Shown: in pieces, positions 1 to 4,650 of the stretch
Numbering within the stretch: the first letter of the stretch is position 1
Layout of the letters: each line of letters starts with the position of its first letter
Assembly (NCBI GenBank): GCA_019689695.1
Contig: JADGHA010000337.1
Coordinates: 1 to 5,012, forward strand
From: Micromonosporaceae bacterium
GTDB lineage: Bacteria; Actinomycetota; Actinomycetes; Mycobacteriales; Micromonosporaceae
Direction: 5' to 3'
Length of the DNA: 5,012 nucleotides
The notes under the pieces: generated by a model
Database searches by the model: none
Seen by the model: the letters and a program-made list of their open reading frames with translations, nothing else
What the model was told of the DNA's origin: nothing
Program-made: the position numbers and the translations under genes

Positions 1-49
1 CCAGGAGATCGCACTTGCGTTCGCCGGCCGGATCGGGTACGGCGAGTAG
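1..49 (+). CDS. C-terminal end of an unidentified protein (partial, cut by window start)
   Basis: Frame 2 reads QEIALAFAGRIGYGE and then stops at TAG (47-49). The mixed hydrophobic/charged composition looks like a natural protein tail, whereas the other two forward frames give Arg/Gly/Ser-rich translations typical of out-of-frame high-GC DNA. Only about 15 codons are visible, so no family can be named. It lies about 60 bases upstream of the tRNA gene on the same strand. It could still be a chance open frame. Confidence 0.4.
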   Translation, partial: QEIALAFAGRIGYGE

Positions 50-92
50 ACAACGGCGCCGGACGGGCGGGCCGTCGGTCCGGCCGGCTCGT

Positions 93-98
93 TACACT
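93..98 (+). promoter_or_regulatory. Possible -10 element for the tRNA gene
   Basis: TACACT matches four of six bases of the TATAAT consensus and sits 11 bases before the first base of the mature tRNA, a plausible distance for a short 5' leader. No convincing -35 hexamer is seen 16-18 bases upstream, where the DNA is almost pure G/C. The call rests on position and on this being an A/T-bearing island in the 50-109 intergenic stretch. Confidence 0.3.
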
Positions 99-109
99 GG
101 GCCGGCCGG

Positions 110-192
110 GCGGGAGTGGCGGAACGGCAGACGCGGCAGATTTAGGTTCTGTTGCCCGAGAGGGCGTGGGGGTTCAAGTCCCCCCTCCCGCA
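110..192 (+). tRNA. tRNA-Leu, anticodon TAG (reads CTA/CTN)
   Basis: A complete class II cloverleaf can be drawn. The acceptor stem is GCGGGAG (110-116) with CTCCCGC (185-191). The D stem is GCG (119-121) with CGC (132-134). The anticodon stem is 136-140 with 148-152, closed by one G-T pair, and its loop TTTAGGT (141-147) puts TAG at 143-145. The long variable arm GCCC-GAGA-GGGC (154-165) is diagnostic of Leu/Ser/Tyr tRNAs. The T stem GGGGG/CCCCC (168-172, 180-184) encloses TTCAAGT. The discriminator is A192, as expected for leucine. The next bases are CG, so the CCA end must be added by nucleotidyltransferase, common in actinobacteria. The gene converges on the peroxiredoxin gene. Confidence 0.96.
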
Positions 193-231
193 CGCGATCT
201 TCCCGGGCCCGATGTCGCCGTGGACGCCGCC

Positions 232-250
232 GTGCGGCACCCGCCCGCAC
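232..250. terminator. Possible hairpin between the convergent tRNA and bcp genes
   Basis: GTGCGG (232-237) and CCGCAC (245-250) form a 6-bp perfect stem around a 7-base loop. It lies 5 bases beyond the bcp stop codon (reverse strand) and 39 bases beyond the tRNA end, so it could terminate transcription from both sides. There is no T-tract on either strand, so it is not a classical intrinsic terminator; GC-rich actinobacterial terminators often lack one. In DNA of this composition such a stem could also occur by chance. Confidence 0.3.
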
Positions 251-255
251 CGGGC

Positions 256-732
256 TTAGTCCAGGCCGAGCTCCCGGCGCAGCTTGGCGACGTGGCCGGT
301 GGCCTTGACGTTGTACATCGCCTTCTCGATCCGGCCCTCCTCGTCGATGACGAAGGTGGAGCGGATCACGCCGGTGACGGTCCTGCCGTACATCTGCTTC
401 TCGCCGAATGCGCCGTACGCGGCGAGCACCGACGTGTCCGGGTCGGAGACGAGCGGGAAGGTCAGCGCGTCGCGCTCGCGGAACTTGGCGAGCTTCTCCG
501 GCCGGTCGGGGGAGATGCCGACCACCTCGTAGCCGGCGGCCTGCAGCGACGCGAGTGAGTCGCGGAAATCGCAGGCCTGCTTGGTGCAGCCGGGCGTCAT
601 GGCCGCCGGGTACGCGTACAGCACGACCTTGCGGCCGCGCAGCTGGGCCAGCGAGAGGGTGGACCCGTCGTCGGTCGGCAGGGTGAACTCGGGCGCCTTG
701 TCCCCGGGCGCGAGCCGGGCCGCGGTACTCAT
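256..732 (-). CDS. bcp: Thioredoxin-dependent peroxiredoxin, Bcp/PrxQ family
   Basis: The 158-residue product is full length for Bcp/PrxQ enzymes, which reduce H2O2 and organic hydroperoxides using thioredoxin. The signature TPGCTKQACDFRD carries the peroxidatic Cys at C49 inside the P-x-x-x-T-x-x-C active site (P42, T46, C49). A second Cys five residues later (C54) is the usual PrxQ resolving cysteine, implying an atypical 2-Cys mechanism. R124 in GVIRSTFVID matches the conserved catalytic-site arginine of the family. There is no signal peptide, so it is cytoplasmic. The ATG overlaps the upstream gene's TGA as ATGA (729-732), suggesting translational coupling; an AAGGGA stretch lies about 12 bases upstream. 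It is the last gene of the reverse operon and ends in TAA facing the tRNA gene. Its place downstream of DsbA-like and MauE-like genes suggests co-expression with an envelope redox module. Confidence 0.95.
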   Translation of the reverse strand: MSTAARLAPGDKAPEFTLPTDDGSTLSLAQLRGRKVVLYAYPAAMTPGCTKQACDFRDSLASLQAAGYEVVGISPDRPEKLAKFRERDALTFPLVSDPDTSVLAAYGAFGEKQMYGRTVTGVIRSTFVIDEEGRIEKAMYNVKATGHVAKLRRELGLD

Positions 733-1670
733 GCGGGAACCCTATCCCTTACGGACGTGGGATCGGCCGGCGCCTGGGTGGCCGCGGCGCGGATGCGCAG
801 GATGCCGGCGGCGGTCAGCCCCGCTCCGGCGGCGATGACGGCGGCGATGGCGGCGCGCGCCCAGAACCCGTCCCAGGGCACGGGGGCGACGGCGCGGGAG
901 AAGACGGTCGCGTTGGCGACGCCGGCGGAGATGAGCAGGCAGGCGCCGGCGAGGGCGAGCGCGAGGTCGGCGGCCGGGCGGCGGGCCCGGCCCGGGCCGG
1001 CCGTGGCGCGCAGGGCGTATCCAGCGGCGGCGACCGCGGCCAGGCAGGTGAGCACCGGCCAGGTCTGCCCGCCGAACAGCCCGCGCAACATGCCGCCCAC
1101 ACCGCTCGTGCCGGCGTCGAGCTCGCGGGCGACCGCGTAGCTGATGCCGATGGCGCCGCCGGCGAGCGCGGTGAGCGCGCCGGATCGCCGCAGGAGCACG
1201 CCGAGCCCGGTCACCGCCGCCGCGCCCAGCAGGCTCACCGCCCACCACGTGCCCGGCTGCGGCGGGGGCAGCCAGTCGAGCGTGCCGCGCACCTCCACAG
1301 TGGACGATTGGGTGCGGAGCGGTACGACCCAGTCGCGGATCCGGTGGGTGCGGCTCGGGTCGGCGGTGACCTGCGGCGGCGGGTCGTCGCTCATCCAGTG
1401 CACGCGGTGGTCGTGCCAGCGCGCGACAGCACCGGCGGGCACCTCCAGCAGGCGCTTGCCGTCGTAGCCCACCACCTCGACGGGGTGGCCGGTGTGGTTG
1501 GTCAGCTCCAGCCGCCCGCCGGCCTCAATGCTGCGCACGGTGAGCCCGGGCACGGCCGGGGTCACCGACGTGATGGTGGTGCGGTAGTTGGAGCCGGCCA
1601 CCGGGTCGGTGCCGTGGGCGGCGGCCGGGGCCGCCGGCCACAGCGCCAGCAGCAGGGCGCCGAGGGTCAG
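729..1670 (-). CDS. Uncharacterised exported membrane protein: His-rich ectodomain plus five TM helices
   Basis: No named family is recognised, although I recall similar uncharacterised actinobacterial proteins with a WHDHR-x-HWM motif (memory, unchecked). Counting from a CTG at 1668-1670 it has 313 residues. Residues 1-18 are a hydrophobic signal-like stretch ending PAAAHG, so cleavage after AAA would leave His at position 19 as the mature N-terminus. Residues 19-140 form a beta-type ectodomain containing RWHDHRVHWM (84-93) and other His at 59, 62 and 109. Five hydrophobic helices follow at about 141-160, 165-182, 203-222, 234-254 and 271-291. Start choice: the frame is open to an ATG at 1832, but codons between there and 1670 lie wholly inside the DsbA-like gene and translate to unnatural Arg/Gly/His-rich sequence. 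The CTG would give a CTGA overlap matching the other junctions of the operon, but has no clear ribosome binding site and omits the ArgArg just upstream that would make a better signal peptide. The gene is secure; its start is not. A copper or metal role is inferred only from the histidines and neighbours. Confidence 0.8.
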   Translation of the reverse strand: MTLGALLLALWPAAPAAAHGTDPVAGSNYRTTITSVTPAVPGLTVRSIEAGGRLELTNHTGHPVEVVGYDGKRLLEVPAGAVARWHDHRVHWMSDDPPPQVTADPSRTHRIRDWVVPLRTQSSTVEVRGTLDWLPPPQPGTWWAVSLLGAAAVTGLGVLLRRSGALTALAGGAIGISYAVARELDAGTSGVGGMLRGLFGGQTWPVLTCLAAVAAAGYALRATAGPGRARRPAADLALALAGACLLISAGVANATVFSRAVAPVPWDGFWARAAIAAVIAAGAGLTAAGILRIRAAATQAPADPTSVRDRVPA

Positions 1671-2386
1671 CTGGACGAGCCGCCGGGCTGCACCGCCGCG
1701 GTGATCGCCGCGGCGGTCGGCTGCACCTGCCTGCCGTTGACCTTGACGGTGGGGGTGCCGGTCACCCCGGCCGCGCTGGCCTCGTCCGTGACGTGCTGCA
1801 CCCATGACTTGTATGTTCCATCCCGGACGCACGTGCCGAAGCTCGATTCACTCAATCCTATTGATGTACCGATCTGGACCAGCTGGTCGTCGCTGAGCCC
1901 GGCGCTGCCCTCGCTGGGCTGCTGGGCGAACAGCGCCTTGGCGTACTCCCGGAACTTACCCTCGGCGCCGGCGCAGCCGGCGGCGGCGGCCGACCGGGTC
2001 GAGTAGTTGGTGGTGGAGGCGCCGTCCAGGATGGCGATCGGGTGGTAGATCACCCGGGCCTTGCCCTGGCTGGCGAGCTGCTCCACGGCGCTGCCGCTGG
2101 CGTCCTCGAACTCCTTGCAGTGCGGGCAGAGGAAGTCCTCGTAAACGTCCACAGTGGCAGGCCCGGAGCCGGTGGCGAAGCCGGTGCCGTTGGCCACCGA
2201 GCCCGGCGGCGTGGCGAAGGAGCTCTTGTGCTGCGCGGCGTACACCCCGTACCCGATGCCGCCGGCGATGACCAGCACCGCGACCGCGACGATGGACGTC
2301 CACAGTGTCCGCCGGCGCCGGCGCTCGCGGGCGAGTTGCTCGCGGATCACCCGGGCGGCCTCTTTCTGAGCGGCGCGCTTGCTCAC
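1667..2386 (-). CDS. Membrane-anchored DsbA-like thioredoxin-fold disulfide oxidoreductase
   Basis: The 239-residue product starts with a highly basic cytoplasmic segment (RERRRRR at 20-26), then one TM helix (about 28-50), a short linker and an extracytoplasmic thioredoxin/DsbA-like domain (about 75-235). The active site is C87-P-H-C90 in EDFLCPHCKEFE, the dithiol sequence of classical DsbA. GTPTVKVNG (210-218) holds the cis-proline (P212) that faces the active site. Two further Cys (138, 186) may form a structural disulfide, as in other actinobacterial members. The likely role is oxidising or isomerising disulfides in exported proteins. The start is GTG (2384-2386), overlapping the upstream MauE-type TGA as GTGA, with a strong GGAGGAG site just upstream. 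An ATG two bases upstream is out of frame. Residues 174-194 are encoded by unusually A/T-rich codons (see findings). Its stop overlaps the proposed start of the next gene. Confidence 0.92.
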   Translation of the reverse strand: MSKRAAQKEAARVIREQLARERRRRRTLWTSIVAVAVLVIAGGIGYGVYAAQHKSSFATPPGSVANGTGFATGSGPATVDVYEDFLCPHCKEFEDASGSAVEQLASQGKARVIYHPIAILDGASTTNYSTRSAAAAGCAGAEGKFREYAKALFAQQPSEGSAGLSDDQLVQIGTSIGLSESSFGTCVRDGTYKSWVQHVTDEASAAGVTGTPTVKVNGRQVQPTAAAITAAVQPGGSSS

Positions 2387-2916
2387 ATCTCCTCCGGTGT
2401 GGGTCCAGCGGGGGCGTCAGATGCGGCGAGCCAGCGGTCCACGGACAGCCGGGTGAGGGGGTACGCGATCAGGAAGGCGGCGAGCGCGCCGAAGGCGAGG
2501 TCGCGCGCGATCTCCGGGCCGTAGCTCGGGCTCTGCCCGGCGGCGAGCTCGCCACCGCCGCCGAAGCAGCCGCAGTCGATGGACAGGCCGCGGGCCCAGG
2601 CCGAGCTGATGCCGGCCACGAAGACGGCCAGCAGGGCCGCGGAGACCACGCCGGCCAGCCGGGTGGCCAGGCCCGCGACGAGCAGCAGGCCGAGGGCGAT
2701 CTCCACGAACGGCAGCGCCGCGCCGACCACCTTCGCCACGTCGTACGGCATCACCTGGTACGCGTTGACCGCGCGCCCGGCGGCGGCCAGGTCACCCGCC
2801 TTGGCGGCGCCGGCGGTCAGCCAGACCGCGGCGAGGCCGAGCCGCACCAGCGTGCCCAGCCAGGGCTGGACGGCCGGCCAGCGGCGCGCCGGCAGGCGCC
2901 GGATGTCCAGGATCAC
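2383..2916 (-). CDS. MauE/DoxX-family redox-associated membrane protein
   Basis: The 177-residue product has four predicted TM helices (about 17-40, 62-82, 86-106, 137-155), the normal topology and size for the MauE/DoxX group. GAAKAGD near helix 1 and PFVEIALG in helix 2 (E72) fit the family. Between helices 3 and 4 the motif IDCGCFGGGG provides C115 and C117, a CxC pair typical of MauE-like proteins. In methylotrophs MauE works with the thioredoxin-like MauD in forming disulfides of methylamine dehydrogenase. Here its partner is likely the DsbA-like protein encoded immediately downstream with a 4-base overlap; no methylamine genes are present. The start is GTG (2914-2916), preceded by GGTAGG about 2 bases upstream. 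It is the first gene of the reverse operon, so its promoter must lie in 2917-2990. Electron acceptor and substrate cannot be told from sequence. Confidence 0.88.
   Translation of the reverse strand: MILDIRRLPARRWPAVQPWLGTLVRLGLAAVWLTAGAAKAGDLAAAGRAVNAYQVMPYDVAKVVGAALPFVEIALGLLLVAGLATRLAGVVSAALLAVFVAGISSAWARGLSIDCGCFGGGGELAAGQSPSYGPEIARDLAFGALAAFLIAYPLTRLSVDRWLAASDAPAGPTPEEM
2389..2395 (-). promoter_or_regulatory. Ribosome binding site of the DsbA-like gene
   Basis: On the reverse strand GGAGGAG lies just before the GTG at 2384-2386; its 5' GGAGG core is 4 bases from the start. It fixes the GTG as start and lies inside the last codons of the MauE-type gene, so the downstream gene can load ribosomes independently as well as by coupling. 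Confidence 0.75.
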
Positions 2917-2919
2917 GCC

Positions 2920-2930
2920 TACCGAGGGTA
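2920..2930. repeat. Short inverted repeat TACC-GAG-GGTA upstream of the MauE-type gene
   Basis: TACCGAGGGTA is a perfect dyad with 4-bp arms and a 3-bp centre, ending 4 bases before the reverse-strand GTG. It overlaps the ribosome binding area, so a repressor or RNA structure here would affect the first gene of the redox operon. The arms are short and chance occurrence is quite possible. Confidence 0.25.
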
Positions 2931-2937
2931 CTCAGCG

Positions 2938-2955
2938 TCCCTGGATGCTCCCTGG
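2938..2955. repeat. Tandem 7-bp direct repeat TCCCTGG, 11-bp period (candidate operator)
   Basis: TCCCTGG occurs at 2938-2944 and again at 2949-2955, exactly 11 bases apart, so both copies face the same side of the helix. The second copy extends to the odd palindrome TCCC-T-GGGA (2949-2957). Its position in the middle of the divergent region fits a regulator site serving both directions. No known operator consensus is claimed. Confidence 0.35.
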
Positions 2956-2977
2956 GAACTAAGGCCTGTCTTTCCGC

Positions 2978-2983
2978 GACTAT
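2978..2983 (+). promoter_or_regulatory. Possible -10 of a leaderless copCD transcript
   Basis: GACTAT lies 7 bases before the ATG at 2991, the distance seen for leaderless actinobacterial transcripts that begin at the start codon. It keeps the A2 and T6 positions of the -10 consensus. A GGAACT hexamer sits 17 bases upstream (2955-2960), resembling an ECF-type -35 more than TTGACA, but no ECF-type -10 matches well. The lack of a ribosome binding site before the ATG supports the idea. Confidence 0.25.
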
Positions 2984-2990
2984 TTGCGGT

Positions 2991-4634
2991 ATGAGATCCC
3001 GCCGGCTCGCCGCCCTCCTCGCCGCCGCACTGTTCGGTGGGGTGTCCGTGCTGCTCGGCCCCGCCAGCCCGGCCAGCGCGCACGCCGTCCTGGAGAGCAC
3101 CTCGCCCCAGCAGGGCTCCGTGGTCCAGCAGGCCCCGGCGGAGGTGACGCTGACCTTCAGCGAGTCGGTGCGGCTGGTGCCGGGCAAGACCCAGATCATC
3201 GCGCCGGACGGCAAGCGGCTGGCCACCGGCGAGCCGCGGGTGGACGGCCGGGTGCTGACCATCCCGGTCAAGGCCAGCAGCCCGCCCCGGGGCACGTACC
3301 TGGTCAGCTACCGGGTCATCTCGGCGGACAGCCACCCGATCTCCGGCGGCTTCTCCTTCTCGATCGGCGCGCCCTCGGCGACGCAGCCACAGCTCAGCGA
3401 CGGCGTCGCTGGCGACGGGGTGGTCAAGGCGGCCATCCCGGTCGCCAAGTACCTCGGGTACGCCGGGCTGGTCCTGGTGATCGGCCCGATCCTGGTGCTG
3501 GCCCTGCTGTGGCCGCGGCGGCTGTCCCGGCGTGGACCGACCCGGCTGGTCTGGGTCGGGCTGGGCCTGGTCGGGCTGAGCACGCTGGCCGGGCTCTACC
3601 TGCAGGCCCCGTACACCACCGGCGCCAGCATGTTCGATGTCTCCGCCGGGGACCTGCGCGACGTGCTGAGCAGCCAGTTCGGCATCGCGCTGGTGGTCCG
3701 GCTGGGCCTGCTGGCGGCGGTCGCGATCCTGGCCCGGCCGGTGCTCGACGGCGAGGGCACCAAGACGGACCACGTCCTGCTCGCCGTGCTCGGCGTGGCC
3801 GGGCTGGCCACCTGGCCCCTGTCCGGGCACCCGACCGCCTCGCCGGTACCGGCGGTGACCACGGTCGCCGACATCGCGCACCTCGCCGGCATGGCGGTCT
3901 GGCTGGGCGGGTTGGTCATGCTGGTCGGGTTCCTGGTGCGCCGGGCCAGCGATGCGGAGCTGGGGGCGATCCTGCCGGTCTGGTCCCGGTGGGCGGCGCT
4001 GGCGGTCAGCTGGCTGGTGCTCGCCGGTGTGGTCCAGGGCCTGGTCGAGGTGGGCACCTGGCGCGGCCTCATCGACACCAGGTACGGGCAGCTGGTGCTG
4101 GTGAAGGTGGCCCTGCTCGCGGTGGTGATCGCCGTCGCGGCGTACTCCCGGAACCTGGTGCGCTCGCGGCGCGCGGTGGGTGAGCGGCCGCACCTGCTGC
4201 GGGCGGTCGGGGTCGAGCTGGCGGTGACCGCCGTGGTGCTGGGCCTCAGCTCGGTGCTGGTGCAGTCCACTCCCGGGCGCACCGAGGCGGCCACGCCGGC
4301 GCCGAGCGAGATCTCCACCTACGACAAGACGCTGACCAGCAGCCTCTACTCGCTCGAGGTGCAGGTGGACCCGGCCAAGGTGGGCAACAACTCGGTGCAC
4401 CTGTACGCGTACACGCCGGAGGGCACGCCGCAGCCGGTGGCGGAGTGGAGCGCGACCGCCGCGCTGCCGTCCGCGAACGTCGAGCCGATCACCATCTCGC
4501 TGCTCAAGATCACGGACAACCACGCGATCGGGGAGGTGCAGCTGCCCAGTCCCGGGCAGTGGCAACTGCGCTTCACGTTGCGCACCAGCGACATAGACCA
4601 GGCGACCGTCACTACCGAAGTACCCATCAAGTAG
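2991..4634 (+). CDS. ycnJ: CopC-CopD fusion copper protein (YcnJ type)
   Basis: The 547-residue product joins a periplasmic-type CopC domain to a CopD membrane domain, an architecture linked to copper uptake or handling. Residues 1-30 are a signal peptide (RSRR n-region, hydrophobic core, ending ASPASA). The mature protein begins H31-A-V-L-E-S-T-S-P, the CopC hallmark. Cu(II) ligands expected for CopC are all present: H31, D113 and H115 in SADSHPISGG. The CopC part has no Met or Cys, so a Met-rich Cu(I) site is absent. Eight TM helices follow (about 155-174, 186-204, 228-248, 261-278, 292-316, 333-352, 368-385, 403-424), with CopD-type histidines H280 (SGHP) and H297 (DIAHLAG-x-x-VWLGGL). Residues 425-547 form an exported beta-rich tail, as in other actinobacterial CopC/CopD proteins and resembling YtkA-like domains. 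The ATG at 2991 is chosen for its signal peptide, though no good ribosome binding site precedes it. ycnI follows after 16 bases. Direction of copper movement is not decidable here. Confidence 0.94.
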   Translation: MRSRRLAALLAAALFGGVSVLLGPASPASAHAVLESTSPQQGSVVQQAPAEVTLTFSESVRLVPGKTQIIAPDGKRLATGEPRVDGRVLTIPVKASSPPRGTYLVSYRVISADSHPISGGFSFSIGAPSATQPQLSDGVAGDGVVKAAIPVAKYLGYAGLVLVIGPILVLALLWPRRLSRRGPTRLVWVGLGLVGLSTLAGLYLQAPYTTGASMFDVSAGDLRDVLSSQFGIALVVRLGLLAAVAILARPVLDGEGTKTDHVLLAVLGVAGLATWPLSGHPTASPVPAVTTVADIAHLAGMAVWLGGLVMLVGFLVRRASDAELGAILPVWSRWAALAVSWLVLAGVVQGLVEVGTWRGLIDTRYGQLVLVKVALLAVVIAVAAYSRNLVRSRRAVGERPHLLRAVGVELAVTAVVLGLSSVLVQSTPGRTEAATPAPSEISTYDKTLTSSLYSLEVQVDPAKVGNNSVHLYAYTPEGTPQPVAEWSATAALPSANVEPITISLLKITDNHAIGEVQLPSPGQWQLRFTLRTSDIDQATVTTEVPIK

Positions 4635-4637
4635 ATC

Positions 4638-4643
4638 GAGGAG
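4638..4643 (+). promoter_or_regulatory. Ribosome binding site of ycnI
   Basis: GAGGAG lies 7 bases before the ATG at 4651, ideal spacing, within the 16-base gap after the CopC-CopD stop. It fixes the ycnI start and contrasts with the missing site in front of the first gene of this operon. Confidence 0.8.
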
Positions 4644-4650
4644 ACCGTCC

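Larger units (their letters stand above)
2917..2990. promoter_or_regulatory. Divergent promoter region between the redox operon and the copper operon
   Basis: These 74 bases separate the GTG of the MauE-type gene (reverse) from the ATG of the CopC-CopD gene (forward), so both operons must be driven from here or from within the neighbouring coding ends. The stretch is visibly richer in A/T than the genes. It contains a 4-bp-arm dyad TACC-GAG-GGTA (2920-2930), a tandem 7-bp repeat (2938-2955) and an A/T patch next to the forward start. No canonical -35/-10 pair is evident on either strand. Shared control of the two operons is inferred from the layout. Confidence 0.6.

Noticed and set aside
110..192. 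tRNA-Leu as an attachment site of an integrated element
   Set aside because: tRNA genes are frequent integration sites, but no duplicated 3' tRNA fragment, integrase or foreign-looking DNA occurs in the window.
166..558. Forward frame beginning inside the tRNA gene
   Set aside because: It starts in the tRNA variable arm/T arm and runs antisense to bcp, so it is a composition artefact.
742..1248. 168-codon reverse frame inside the 5-TM protein gene
   Set aside because: Extremely Arg-rich out-of-frame translation of the TM region.
1660..1700. Programmed -1 frameshift fusing the DsbA-like protein to the 5-TM protein
   Set aside because: The geometry (-1) would fit, but no X-XXY-YYZ slippery heptamer is present near the stop, so I keep it only as a remote alternative to a CTG start.
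1671..1832. N-terminal extension of the 5-TM protein from ATG 1832 or 1805
   Set aside because: These codons lie wholly within the DsbA-like gene and give a Gly/Arg/His-rich stretch that would bury the signal peptide; the overlap of 139-166 bases is implausible.
1308..2006. 232-codon forward frame opposite the 5-TM and DsbA-like genes
   Set aside because: Antisense to two well-supported genes; no ribosome binding site or coherent domain seen.
2984..4183. 399-codon forward frame overlapping CopC-CopD
   Set aside because: Arg/Gly/Ala-rich shadow in another frame of the same strand; no recognisable domain and it begins only 7 bases before the real start.
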